DNA from: an uncultured Algibacter sp.
Lineage (GTDB): Bacteria; Bacteroidota; Bacteroidia; Flavobacteriales; Flavobacteriaceae
DNA length: 64,000 nt
NCBI GenBank assembly: GCA_947499935.1
Contig: CANMQH010000005.1
Location: forward strand, 1-64,000
Direction of reading: 5' to 3'
The notes beneath the pieces were generated by a model that was not told the origin of the DNA, ran no database searches, and was given only the letters and a program-made list of their open reading frames with translations. The position numbers and the translations under genes were made by a program. Positions 1 to 8,148 of this stretch are shown here, one piece after another. How positions within the stretch are numbered: the first letter of the stretch is position 1; every line of letters starts with the position of its first letter.

Positions 1-36
1 ATTTAAAACTTCTACTATTTTATAATAATTTGTTGC

Positions 37-44
37 TATATTTG
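37..44 (+). promoter_or_regulatory. -7 box of the candidate small RNA
   Basis: TATATTTG is an exact match to the Bacteroidota -7 consensus TAnnTTTG. It lies 5 nt before G50, the first base of the outer stem of the structure at 50-115. No clear TTG -33 element is seen at the usual distance, so the promoter call rests on the -7 box and its position. Confidence 0.45.
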
Positions 45-49
45 ACATA

Positions 50-115
50 GATATTGGGTTTGTTTCGCAACAATAAGGTACTGAAATTCAGAATCTTATC
101 CAATATCTTTTTTTT
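50..115 (+). ncRNA. candidate 66-nt structured small RNA with intrinsic terminator
   Basis: Visible pairing gives a three-way junction. The outer stem is GATATTGG (50-57) with CCAATATC (100-107). The second is TTGTT (60-64) with AACAA (69-73) around a TCGC loop. The third is TAAG (74-77) with CTTA (95-98), enclosing CTGA/TCAG (81-84/88-91). Eight T residues follow at once (108-115), as in a rho-independent terminator on the + strand. A perfect -7 box at 37-44 would start transcription near position 50. It faces the 3' end of dnaE; the T-tract is on the wrong strand to be the dnaE terminator. It could also be the 3' end of a longer transcript from beyond the window edge. No known family is recognised. 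Confidence 0.45.
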
Positions 116-164
116 GTTTAATATACCCAAATAATTACACCCAACGGGTATTCATAATAAAAGT

Positions 165-3100
165 TTAATTCAACTTATATCTAACATCCTGAGCTTCTAG
201 TTCACTAATAAGTTCTTGGCAAACCTTTACTTTTTGTTTTCTACTTGGCATTGAAAGTTTTATTTTTTCTTTAGTATCGTAAATTAAAAAGTTTAGCATT
301 TGATTACCAGGATGCATGCTTATTAAAGCTTTTAAAGCAACTATTTTCTCTTTATCCAAATCTTTAATATCTACTTGTATCGATAGTTTTTTGGCATAAT
401 TTTCCATCACATCATGTAATAATTGAAAATTATTAAACTGTAAGCGCGGGTCACTTTTTTTACCTGTATCTTTATTTACCCAACCTTCACGAACAAACGT
501 TTTTACAAACACAAAGTTATTCTTCATTAAAAAATGTCTGAATTTTAAATAATCTTCACCAAATATCCTAAACTCGTAACTATCGGTATAATCTTCTATA
601 GTAAATAAAGCCCAGCCTTTACCCTGCTTACTCACACGATGCTGCACATCGGTTACTACACCACCAAAAACCAATTCTCTATTTACATAAGGTTCTATAT
701 TATTAAACATTCCAACTGTAGCATTACAAAATGTTTTCATTTCGGTTCTAAAATCATCCAAAGGATGCCCAGAAATATAAACACCAACAACCTCGCGCTC
801 TTTACTTAGTTTTTCCATGGTACCCCATCCTTCGCATGGTGGCACTTGTGGCTCGGCAATTTGGACATCGCTAGCCGCGCCAAACAAACTTACTTGAGCC
901 GAATTTTCGTTTTCTTGATGCTTAGCACCATATTTTATGGCTTTTTCTAAAAATGTAATCCCATCACCTTCATCTTGAAAATATTGCGCACGATGCGCAT
1001 CTCCAAAACCATCAAACCCACCTGCTAAAGCTAAATTCTCGAAAGCTTTTTTATTTGCAGCTCTTAAATCAATACGCTTTGCTAAATCAAAAATAGACTT
1101 ATAATGACCATCCTTTTTTCTGTGTTCAACAATCGTCATAACTGCACCATGACCTACACCTTTTATAGCCCCCATACCAAAACGCACGGCATAATCTTTA
1201 TTTACAGAAAACTTATAAAAAGACTCATTTACATCTGGCCCTAATACATCCAATTTCATGCGTTTACACTCTTCCATAAAAAAGGTAACCTGCTTTATAT
1301 CATTCATGTTATTGGACAATACCGCTGCCATATATTCTGCAGGGTAATGCGCTTTTAAATAAGCGGTTTGATAGGCAATCCAGGCATAACATGTAGAGTG
1401 CGATTTATTAAAGGCATAACTTGCAAAAGCTTCCCAATCCTTCCAAACTTTCTCTAAAATTTTAGCATCATGCCCATTAGCACTAGCTTGCTCTACAAAT
1501 TTAGGTTTCATTTTATCGAGTACTGCAATTTGCTTTTTACCCATAGCTTTTCTCAAAACATCAGCTTCACCTTTGGTAAATCCTGCTAATTTTTGAGAAA
1601 GAAGCATTACTTGCTCTTGGTAAACGGTAATACCATAAGTTTCTTTTAAGTATTCTTCCATTGCTGGCAAATCGTACTCTATATCTTCATCACCATGTTT
1701 TCGTCTAACAAAACTTGGTATATATTCCATAGGCCCTGGACGATACAAGGCATTCATGGCAATTAAATCTTCAAAAACTGTGGGTTTTAAGTCACGAAGA
1801 TGTTTTTGCATTCCGGGGGATTCATATTGAAACACCCCTACAGTTTCGCCACGCTGGAATAAGGCATACGTTTTTTCATCATCAAGCGGAAACGTTTCTG
1901 GATCAAGCAAAATATCATGCTTTGCCTTTACTATTTTTACGGTATCCTTTATAAGCGTTAGCGTTTTTAAACCCAAGAAATCCATCTTAAGTAATCCGGC
2001 GTCTTCTACTACGGAATTATCAAACTGCGTGACATACAAATCGGAATCTTTAGCCGTTGCCACAGGTACAAACTTGGTAATATCATCGGGTGTAATAATA
2101 ACACCACAAGCATGGATGCCTGTATTTCGTACAGAACCCTCTAAAGTTCTAGCTAAATTTACTGTCTCTGCTTGTAAATCACTTCCATCGGCAATGTTTA
2201 AAAGTTCATTTACTTTTTCTAAATCTTCAGCTCTAAATTTTTTCCCAAGTTCTTTTTCATCTAACCCGAAAATTTTTCCAAGCTTAGACATTGTAGGTAT
2301 CAATTTTGCAATTCTATCGGCATCAAATAATGGCAAATCTAATACACGCGCTGTATCTCTAATGGAAGACTTTGCAGCCATAGTACCATAAGTAATAATC
2401 TGCGCTACTTGATTTGACCCATATTTTTCAATCACATAATCCATAACACGACTTCGCCCTTCATCATCAAAATCAATATCAATATCGGGCATGCTAATAC
2501 GATCAGGATTTAAGAAACGCTCAAAAAGCAAATCGTACTTAAGCGGATCTATATTGGTAATCCAAAGGCAATAGGCAGCCACAGAACCTGCAGCAGAACC
2601 ACGGCCTGGCCCGACAGATACATCCATGTTTCGAGCTTCGCGAATAAAATCTTCAACAATTAAAAAATATCCAGGATACCCTGTATTTTCAATAACGTTT
2701 AATTCAAAATCTAATCGTTCTCTAACTTCGTCTGAAAGCTCTTGTCCATAACGTTTTTTTGCACCTTCAAAAACCAAATGCTTTAGATATGCATTTTCTC
2801 CACGCTTTCCACCGTCGGCAAGATCTTCTTCATGTTTAAACTTATCGGGGATATCAAAAGCAGGCAATAATACATCTCTAGCTAATTGATACGCTTCAAT
2901 TTTATCCACAACATGTTGCACATTAGAAATCGCTTCGGGAATATCTTTAAACAACGTCTTCATGGCATTAGAAGACTTAAAATAGTACTCCTGATTAGGC
3001 ATACCATAACGATACCCTCGACCTCGACCTATTGGTGTCGCTTGTTTCTCGCCATCTTTAACACACAATAAAATATCGTGCGCATTGGCATCTTCTTGTT

Positions 3101-4553
3101 TTCTGTAATATGTATTATTGGATGCTATTAGTTTAACATCATGTTTCTTTGCTAATGCAATCAAGGTTGGATTTACACGATTTTCATCCTCTTGATTGTG
3201 GCGCATTAACTCTACATATAAATCGTCATTAAATTCCTTTTTCCACCAAAGTAATGCTTCTTCAGCTTGATTTTCACCTACATTTAAAATTTTACTAGGA
3301 ACTTCACCATATAAATTTCCAGTCAATACAATTAAATCTTCTTTATATTCCTGAATTAATTTTTTGTCAATTCTTGGCAGATAATAAAACCCATTTACAA
3401 AGGCATGCGATGATAATTTTGCTAGATTATGATACCCATTTTTGTTTTTAGCTAGCAGTACAATTTGGTAACCGTTGTCTTTTCTAGTTTTATCTAAATG
3501 GTTCTCGCATACAAAAAACTCACATCCTATGATGGGTTTAATTTCTTTATCGTTAATGGATACGCCAGTTTCTTGAGCTGTTTTTATTTTTTCTTGAACG
3601 CCTTTATTGTGTTTATTTACGGCATTTACAAAATGAAATGCCCCCATCATATTAGCATGATCCGTTAAAGCTACTGCTGGCATATTATCTTGCGCAGCGG
3701 CTGAAACTATATCTGCAACCCCCATGGTAGATTGTAACACCGAAAACTGTGAATGATTATGCAAATGCACAAAATCGACATCGGCTAAATCGGATATGTT
3801 TTTCTGAATTTCTTCAGAAGAAACATTGGATGCTTTAGCTTTTTTAAGTCGTTCATTAATTTTAGCACTTTCTTTTTTTAGATTAATGTGCTTTAAACCT
3901 ATTAGCTGAACAGTATCTGGGTGCTCTTTTTTGAAACTCTCAAAATAATCTGGCTGAACATCTAATTGCTCCTTAGTGTATTCGCCCAAACGTATAAGTT
4001 CAAAAAAGCAACGTGTAGTAGCCTCTACATCGGCAGTTGCATTATGCGCCTCAGCAAAGGGCTGTTTAAATAAAAACTCATGTAATTCTGTTAATGTAGG
4101 TAACTTAAATTTACCATAACGCCCACCAGGTATTTGGCATAAACTTGCCGTATGCTCAGTACAGGTATCTAAAACGGGGAGCTCTTGTAATGGATTATCA
4201 ATGTCTCCACGAATAAACTCGGCACCCATAATATTTAAATCAAATTTTACATTTTGACCAACTACATATTTAGTTTTGCCTAATGCCTCATTAAACTTAA
4301 CTAACACCTCAACCAAAGGGATGCCTTGTTCATGGGCTAGTTCGGTAGAAATACCATGAATTTTCTCTGCATCATAGGGTATATTAAATCCTTCAGGCTG
4401 CACTAAGTAATCTTGACTTTCAATACAATTGCCCATATCGTCATGCAATTGCCATGCAATTTGAATACATCTAGGCCAATTATCTGTATCTGTAATGGGT
4501 GCGTCCCAACGTTTTGGTAATCCAGTTGTTTCTGTATCGAAAATTAAGTACAT
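165..4553 (-). CDS. dnaE: DNA polymerase III alpha subunit with fused N-terminal proofreading exonuclease
   Basis: Replicative polymerase, 1462 aa, about 300 longer than E. coli DnaE because a DEDD exonuclease is fused at the N-terminus. Exonuclease residues D6 and E8 (FDTETTGLP), D105, H170 and D175 are visible, so proofreading looks intact. A PHP domain starts near 260 (HLHNH at 263-267, ALTDH near 295). The polymerase core has GPGRGSAAGS (648-657) and the catalytic acidic motif PDIDIDFDD (689-697), with KMDFLGL as the third acidic site. An OB fold (VFGGVVTDV) lies near the C-terminus. The start ATG at 4553 is preceded by AGGAGG, unusual in this phylum. The long upstream region holds a candidate leader RNA with a terminator. 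PolC is excluded by domain order: PHP and palm are not interrupted by the exonuclease. Confidence 0.95.
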   Translation of the reverse strand: MYLIFDTETTGLPKRWDAPITDTDNWPRCIQIAWQLHDDMGNCIESQDYLVQPEGFNIPYDAEKIHGISTELAHEQGIPLVEVLVKFNEALGKTKYVVGQNVKFDLNIMGAEFIRGDIDNPLQELPVLDTCTEHTASLCQIPGGRYGKFKLPTLTELHEFLFKQPFAEAHNATADVEATTRCFFELIRLGEYTKEQLDVQPDYFESFKKEHPDTVQLIGLKHINLKKESAKINERLKKAKASNVSSEEIQKNISDLADVDFVHLHNHSQFSVLQSTMGVADIVSAAAQDNMPAVALTDHANMMGAFHFVNAVNKHNKGVQEKIKTAQETGVSINDKEIKPIIGCEFFVCENHLDKTRKDNGYQIVLLAKNKNGYHNLAKLSSHAFVNGFYYLPRIDKKLIQEYKEDLIVLTGNLYGEVPSKILNVGENQAEEALLWWKKEFNDDLYVELMRHNQEDENRVNPTLIALAKKHDVKLIASNNTYYRKQEDANAHDILLCVKDGEKQATPIGRGRGYRYGMPNQEYYFKSSNAMKTLFKDIPEAISNVQHVVDKIEAYQLARDVLLPAFDIPDKFKHEEDLADGGKRGENAYLKHLVFEGAKKRYGQELSDEVRERLDFELNVIENTGYPGYFLIVEDFIREARNMDVSVGPGRGSAAGSVAAYCLWITNIDPLKYDLLFERFLNPDRISMPDIDIDFDDEGRSRVMDYVIEKYGSNQVAQIITYGTMAAKSSIRDTARVLDLPLFDADRIAKLIPTMSKLGKIFGLDEKELGKKFRAEDLEKVNELLNIADGSDLQAETVNLARTLEGSVRNTGIHACGVIITPDDITKFVPVATAKDSDLYVTQFDNSVVEDAGLLKMDFLGLKTLTLIKDTVKIVKAKHDILLDPETFPLDDEKTYALFQRGETVGVFQYESPGMQKHLRDLKPTVFEDLIAMNALYRPGPMEYIPSFVRRKHGDEDIEYDLPAMEEYLKETYGITVYQEQVMLLSQKLAGFTKGEADVLRKAMGKKQIAVLDKMKPKFVEQASANGHDAKILEKVWKDWEAFASYAFNKSHSTCYAWIAYQTAYLKAHYPAEYMAAVLSNNMNDIKQVTFFMEECKRMKLDVLGPDVNESFYKFSVNKDYAVRFGMGAIKGVGHGAVMTIVEHRKKDGHYKSIFDLAKRIDLRAANKKAFENLALAGGFDGFGDAHRAQYFQDEGDGITFLEKAIKYGAKHQENENSAQVSLFGAASDVQIAEPQVPPCEGWGTMEKLSKEREVVGVYISGHPLDDFRTEMKTFCNATVGMFNNIEPYVNRELVFGGVVTDVQHRVSKQGKGWALFTIEDYTDSYEFRIFGEDYLKFRHFLMKNNFVFVKTFVREGWVNKDTGKKSDPRLQFNNFQLLHDVMENYAKKLSIQVDIKDLDKEKIVALKALISMHPGNQMLNFLIYDTKEKIKLSMPSRKQKVKVCQELISELEAQDVRYKLN

Positions 4554-4673
4554 ATCCTCCTCTTAAATTCCTTGTATTGACTGTTTTAAAATAGACTCAA
4601 AGAAAAAATTTATAGCATATAAAAATACACATAAATGACAGATTTTTAAAGTGAAGTTATAAACAGTTGTAAA

Positions 4674-4716
4674 CAAAAAAACGCACCCCTTCTAAAATAA
4701 TTTTAGAAGGGGGCGC
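4674..4716 (-). terminator. intrinsic terminator, minus strand, upstream of dnaE
   Basis: A 12-bp perfect stem (4686-4697 with 4701-4712, loop TAA) is extended by 3 more G-C pairs after one bulged base (4682-4684 with 4713-4715). On the minus strand a run of seven T follows. It is in the dnaE direction but lies before dnaE, and no protein gene precedes it on that strand. Confidence 0.75.
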
Positions 4717-4852
4717 ATCCACTAATTAACCTAACCTAAATATTTATGAAACTAATATTTCATTTACCTTTTACCTATTAATTACTGATCGAATAGCGCT
4801 TTCATTTTAAACTTCAAAAGCTTTTTAAAACAGCGTATTATTTTACAATAGA
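4674..4852 (-). ncRNA. candidate ncRNA or attenuator leader upstream of dnaE
   Basis: A minus-strand promoter (TTG, 20 nt, TATATTTG at 4887-4857) would start a transcript near 4851. It would end at a strong intrinsic terminator (hairpin 4716-4682, T7 tract 4681-4675), about 175 nt. Inside is a seven-codon reading frame, ATG at 4805 to TAA at 4782, encoding MKALFDQ. Two readings are possible: a free-standing small RNA, or a leader whose terminator controls read-through into dnaE, which starts 120 nt beyond the T-tract. The sequence alone does not decide between them. No Rfam family is recognised by eye. Confidence 0.45.
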
Positions 4853-4856
4853 TATT

Positions 4857-4887
4857 CAAATATATACTCAAACCGTTTGTATATCAA
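4857..4887 (-). promoter_or_regulatory. Bacteroidota-type promoter for the leader/ncRNA
   Basis: On the minus strand TTG (4887-4885), a 20-nt spacer and TATATTTG (4864-4857) fit the Bacteroidota -33/-7 pattern. The inverted repeat at 4870-4894 covers its -33 element. Confidence 0.55.
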
Positions 4888-4894
4888 ACGGTTT
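4870..4894. promoter_or_regulatory. 10-bp perfect inverted repeat, possible operator
   Basis: AAACCGTTTG (4870-4879) and CAAACGGTTT (4885-4894) are exact inverted copies 5 nt apart. No T-tract follows on either strand, so a terminator is unlikely. It overlaps the -33 element of the minus-strand promoter and lies 92 nt before the lactonase start, so a regulator-binding site is the simplest reading. Confidence 0.4.
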
Positions 4895-4941
4895 AACAAG
4901 GTTTATAATAGATTTAAGGATCATTAACATGATATGTATTT

Positions 4942-4964
4942 ATTTATGATAAATTATCATAAAT
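4942..4964. promoter_or_regulatory. 23-bp palindrome before the lactonase gene
   Basis: Two 11-bp arms (ATTTATGATAA and its exact inverse) flank one central base. The palindrome ends 21 nt before the ATG at 4986, within the likely promoter or 5' leader. Being AT-only in most positions it could arise by chance more easily than a GC-rich dyad. Confidence 0.35.
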
Positions 4965-4985
4965 TAGCTACTTAATTTTAACTTT

Positions 4986-6053
4986 ATGAAGGCTAAATAT
5001 TTTACTTTAATTCTACTTTCCTTCTTTTTTATAAATTGTAAATCTCAAAACACAACCTTATATGTTGGCACATACACCAAAGGAGAGAGCAAAGGCATTT
5101 ATAAATTAGATTTTAACACAAAAACAGGGAAACTATCTAATAAAGTATTGGCGGTTAATACCCAAAACCCTTCATTTATAACATTCTCCCCAAATAAAAA
5201 ATATTTATATGCCGTTGGCGAAGGAGAAACGAGTTTAATCTCAGCTTTTAAATTAAAGGAAAATGGTACTCTAGAACTTATAAACGCTAAAAGCAGTAAC
5301 GGCAAAGGCCCATGTCATGTTTCTACAAATTTAACTGGAGACAAAGCCGTAGTTTCTAACTATGGTGGAGGCTCGATTTCAATTTACAATATTAATGCAG
5401 ATGGCAGCTTAAACAAAGCATCTCAAATTTTTAATCATAATAAAGAAGGTGAGAAACCCGCTCGTGCTCATTCGGCTCAGTTTTTTAAAGATGAATTATT
5501 TGTTTCGGATTTAGGAAGAAATAGCATGTATCAATACAAATTAATTGATGATGACTACCAAATAGAATCAAAATCTATAATAAATATAGAAGGAAATCCT
5601 GGTCCTAGGCATTTTACTATGTCCAAAAATGGTGATTTTATGTATATTATTAATGAATACGGAAGCTCTATAACGTCTATTAAAAGAACATCATCTGGAT
5701 TTACAAGCATAGACCAAGACTCCACTTTAGACAAAAACTATACAGGAAAAAACAAATGTGCCGATATACATTTATCTAAAGATGAACGATTTTTGTACGG
5801 CTCTAACCGTGGCGAAAATTCTATTGCTATATTTAAAAGAAATACGGATACTGGTAAAATTAATAAAATCCAAAATATTGCTGTACATGGAGATTGGCCT
5901 AGAAATTTCACTCTAGATCCTAGTGGAAAGTTTTTATTGGTAGCCAATAAAAAAAGTGAAAATATTTCTGTATTTCAAATAAACACGCCGACTGGGAAAT
6001 TATCTTTTTTACATGATATTAAAGTCCCTACACCTGTTTGCTTATTGTTCTAA
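4986..6053 (+). CDS. lactonase-family seven-bladed beta-propeller lipoprotein
   Basis: 355 aa. The N-terminus is a lipoprotein signal peptide with lipobox INC near residue 18, so the protein is probably anchored in the cell envelope. The mature part opens with LYVGTYTKGESKGIY and carries repeated propeller strands such as FSPNKKYLYAVGE, HLSKDERFLYGSNRGENSI and LDPSGKFLLVANKKSENI. This matches the YbhE/Pgl lactonase family, whose E. coli member hydrolyses 6-phosphogluconolactone. An exported location argues against a role in the cytoplasmic pentose phosphate pathway, and the real substrate is unknown. It has its own upstream region with two palindromes and is followed by the rpsP promoter. Confidence 0.85.
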   Translation: MKAKYFTLILLSFFFINCKSQNTTLYVGTYTKGESKGIYKLDFNTKTGKLSNKVLAVNTQNPSFITFSPNKKYLYAVGEGETSLISAFKLKENGTLELINAKSSNGKGPCHVSTNLTGDKAVVSNYGGGSISIYNINADGSLNKASQIFNHNKEGEKPARAHSAQFFKDELFVSDLGRNSMYQYKLIDDDYQIESKSIINIEGNPGPRHFTMSKNGDFMYIINEYGSSITSIKRTSSGFTSIDQDSTLDKNYTGKNKCADIHLSKDERFLYGSNRGENSIAIFKRNTDTGKINKIQNIAVHGDWPRNFTLDPSGKFLLVANKKSENISVFQINTPTGKLSFLHDIKVPTPVCLLF

Positions 6054-6116
6054 TACATTATGTTATAAATTATTAAATATTAGGCACAAACAATACATCA
6101 ATAATAAAAAATATAG

Positions 6117-6156
6117 TATCTTTGCGCCCTCATTAATAACCGAGGTCGAGAACCTC
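6117..6156 (+). promoter_or_regulatory. rpsP promoter -7 box and short leader hairpin
   Basis: TATCTTTG (6117-6124) is an exact TAnnTTTG box followed by GCGCCC. The leader then contains GAGGT (6142-6146) and ACCTC (6152-6156), a 5-bp hairpin 15 nt before the ATG. Ribosomal protein leaders are often targets of feedback control, but this hairpin is short and that role is speculative. Confidence 0.6.
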
Positions 6157-6171
6157 AAATAATTAATTATT

Positions 6172-6693
6172 ATGCCAGTAAAAATTAGATTACAAAGACA
6201 CGGTAAAAAAGGAAAACCTTTTTATTGGATTGTTGCAGCAGATGCAAGATCAAAAAGAGATGGAAAATACTTAGAAAAATTAGGTATTTACAATCCAAAT
6301 ACAAACCCAGCAACAGTAGAATTAAACGTTGATGGTGCTGTAACATGGTTACAAAATGGTGCACAACCAACCGATACAGCAAAAACCTTATTATCTTACA
6401 AAGGTGCTTTACTAAAAAATCATCTTGCAGGTGGTGTTAGAAAAGGTGCTTTAACAGAAGAGCAAGCAGAAACTAAATTTACTGCATGGTTAGAAGAAAA
6501 GCAAGGTAAAGTACAAGCTAAAGCTGATGGTTTATCTGAAGCTGAAGCCAAAGCTAAAGCAGATGCATTAGCTGCTGAAAAAGCTGTTAACGAAGCTAGA
6601 ATTGCTGCTGCAGCTCCTGCTCCAGTTGTTGAAGAGGCAGCCGAAGAAACTGCTCCAGATGTTGAGGCAAAAGCTTCAAACGAAGAAGAATAG
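6172..6693 (+). CDS. rpsP: 30S ribosomal protein S16
   Basis: The N-terminal 80 or so residues are S16 (MPVKIRLQRHGKKGKPFYWIV, then DARSKRDGKYLEKLG). S16 binds 16S rRNA during assembly of the small subunit. The protein is 173 aa, about twice the usual length: an Ala/Glu/Lys-rich, probably helical and disordered tail fills residues 100-173. Such tails are common in Bacteroidota S16. It is followed by a strong terminator and then rimM, the usual rpsP-rimM pairing of ribosome maturation genes. Confidence 0.97.
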   Translation: MPVKIRLQRHGKKGKPFYWIVAADARSKRDGKYLEKLGIYNPNTNPATVELNVDGAVTWLQNGAQPTDTAKTLLSYKGALLKNHLAGGVRKGALTEEQAETKFTAWLEEKQGKVQAKADGLSEAEAKAKADALAAEKAVNEARIAAAAPAPVVEEAAEETAPDVEAKASNEEE

Positions 6694-6719
6694 AAAACAA
6701 TTTTTTTTATACTTTTAAA

Positions 6720-6746
6720 CTCCGATAACTATTATCGGAGTTTTTT
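6720..6746 (+). terminator. rpsP terminator
   Basis: A perfect 9-bp stem (CTCCGATAA 6720-6728, TTATCGGAG 6732-6740) with loop CTA is followed by six T. It separates rpsP from rimM. Confidence 0.85.
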
Positions 6747-6800
6747 ATGCATTTCTGTTAAGGAGAAAATCTCTTAAAACAGAAATAGCAAGCAATACCA

Positions 6801-6818
6801 TTTCCGTTTTCACGGAAA
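6801..6818 (+). promoter_or_regulatory. leader hairpin before rimM
   Basis: TTTCCGT (6801-6807) pairs exactly with ACGGAAA (6812-6818) around a 4-nt loop, 16 nt before the rimM ATG. It has only a short run of A after it on the + strand, so it is not a terminator in that direction. It could mask or set the ribosome entry region. Confidence 0.4.
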
Positions 6819-6834
6819 AAAACAAATATTTCAG

Positions 6835-7359
6835 ATGCAAAAAGAAGATTGTTTTTACTTAGGCAAAATTGTAAAAAAATATAGCTTTAAAGGCGAAATA
6901 CTAGCAAAATTAGACACCGACCAACCAGAGTTATACGAAAATTTAGATGCTATTTTCTTAGAATTAAGAAATAACCTGGTACCCTTTTTTGTTGAAAGTT
7001 CGCAATTACATAAATCGGAATTATTACGTATTAAATTTGAAGATGTAAACGAAGAATCTGATGCAGATGCCATCATGAAAAGCGGCTTATACCTACCTTT
7101 AGATTTGCTTCCAAAACTTGAGGGTAACAAATTTTACTTTCATGAGGTTATTGGTTTTAGTGTTAACGATGTTTCATTTGGATTGGTTGGCACCATTAAA
7201 GCTATAAATGACTCTACAGCGCAATCGCTTTTTGAAATTAATAGAGATGGTATAGAAATATTAATTCCTATGAATGACGAGTTTATAGTAAAAGTAGATA
7301 GAGATAATAAAACCATTATTGTTGATACACCTAAAGGATTGATAGATCTTTATTTATAA
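6835..7359 (+). CDS. rimM: 16S rRNA processing protein RimM
   Basis: 174 aa, standard size. The N-terminal beta-barrel begins with DCFYLGKIVKKYSFKGEILAK, the RimM G-(K/R)-(I/V) opening. The C-terminal PRC-barrel part is FYFHEVIGFSV through EILIPMNDEFIVKVD and IIVDTPKGLIDLYL, with the conserved LIP motif and terminal LIDL. RimM helps 30S maturation and binds S19. It follows rpsP but is separated from it by a terminator and a leader hairpin. The next gene trmN6 starts 23 nt after it, so the two may be cotranscribed. Confidence 0.93.
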   Translation: MQKEDCFYLGKIVKKYSFKGEILAKLDTDQPELYENLDAIFLELRNNLVPFFVESSQLHKSELLRIKFEDVNEESDADAIMKSGLYLPLDLLPKLEGNKFYFHEVIGFSVNDVSFGLVGTIKAINDSTAQSLFEINRDGIEILIPMNDEFIVKVDRDNKTIIVDTPKGLIDLYL

Positions 7360-7382
7360 AAATTCTCAAACTGAAAATTTAA

Positions 7383-8093
7383 ATGAAACCGTTTAAATTC
7401 AAACAATTCTCAGTAAACCAAGACAAATGTGCCATGAAAATTGGTACTGACAGTGTTTTATTAGGCGCTTGGGCTTCGTTAAAAAACAATCCTTTTTCTA
7501 TTTTAGACATTGGTTCTGGCACTGGTATTTTATCCTTAATGATGGCTCAACGTAGCCATGCCGAACTCATAGATGCCTTAGAAATTGATGATAATGCCTA
7601 CGAACAATGCGTTGATAATTTTGAACAATCCCCTTGGGGTGACCGATTGTTTTGTTACCATGCAGCTCTAGAAGAATTTACAGAAGAAATAGAAGATACT
7701 TATGATTTAATTATTTGTAATCCTCCTTTTTATAGCGAAGACTACAAAACGACTAACCAACAACGCGATTTAGCTAGATTTCAAGACGCTATGCCTTTTA
7801 AGCATTTACTAGAAAGTGTTTCTAAATTACTTTCTGATAACGGTTCCTTTAATGTTATTATTCCTTTTAAAGAGCAAGACCATTTTATTTCGCTAGCTAC
7901 CAAATACAATATATTTGCAAATAATATTTTGCATGTAAAAGGCAATCCTACATCCGGAATAAAGCGTAGTTTAATTGAGTTTTCTCTTAAAAACAATCCG
8001 CTTGAAATTAAGGAATTAATCATTGAAATAGATAGACATCAATACACCCAAGATTACATCAACCTTACCAAAGATTTCTATTTAAAGATGTAA
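7383..8093 (+). CDS. trmN6: tRNA1(Val) A37 N6-methyltransferase family protein
   Basis: 236 aa class I SAM-dependent methyltransferase. It opens with FKFKQFSVNQDKCAMKIGTDSVLLGAW, the TrmN6/YfiC hallmark. The SAM-binding motif LDIGSGTGILSLMMA follows near residue 40 and the adenine N6 catalytic motif NPPFY near 117. TrmN6 methylates A37 next to the anticodon of tRNA1(Val). It lies 23 nt after rimM, so both RNA-maturation genes may be in one transcript. RlmF-like or RsmC-like enzymes share NPPF, but the N-terminal signature favours TrmN6. Confidence 0.88.
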   Translation: MKPFKFKQFSVNQDKCAMKIGTDSVLLGAWASLKNNPFSILDIGSGTGILSLMMAQRSHAELIDALEIDDNAYEQCVDNFEQSPWGDRLFCYHAALEEFTEEIEDTYDLIICNPPFYSEDYKTTNQQRDLARFQDAMPFKHLLESVSKLLSDNGSFNVIIPFKEQDHFISLATKYNIFANNILHVKGNPTSGIKRSLIEFSLKNNPLEIKELIIEIDRHQYTQDYINLTKDFYLKM

Positions 8094-8103
8094 CACATTT
8101 AAT

Positions 8104-8148
8104 AAGATTAACTAAATTTGAGTAATTAATAACTCATAAATTAATCTT
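8104..8148 (+). promoter_or_regulatory. promoter -7 box inside a dyad before the acyl-CoA dehydrogenase gene
   Basis: TAAATTTG (8113-8120) fits TAnnTTTG. It sits in an inverted repeat with outer arms AAGATTAA (8104-8111) and TTAATCTT (8141-8148) and inner arms GAGT (8120-8123) and ACTC (8132-8135). The right arm ends one base before the ATG at 8149. It could be a DNA operator or, if transcription starts upstream, a hairpin covering the ribosome site. Confidence 0.4.

Larger units (their letters stand above)
4554..4985. other. 432-bp intergenic region between divergent dnaE and lactonase gene
   Basis: No protein gene of normal size is seen. It holds a minus-strand promoter, a candidate leader or ncRNA with a strong terminator, and two near-perfect palindromes, each listed separately. 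Between the terminator and dnaE (4554-4673) no TAnnTTTG box was found on the minus strand, so dnaE may depend on read-through or on a promoter of another form. Confidence 0.6.

Noticed and set aside
2029-2391. 120-aa open frame antisense to dnaE
   Set aside because: It lies fully inside the well-conserved dnaE coding frame on the other strand and has no recognisable motif or start context.
165-4553. PolC-type polymerase
   Set aside because: The exonuclease precedes the PHP domain rather than interrupting it, so this is DnaE with a fused exonuclease.
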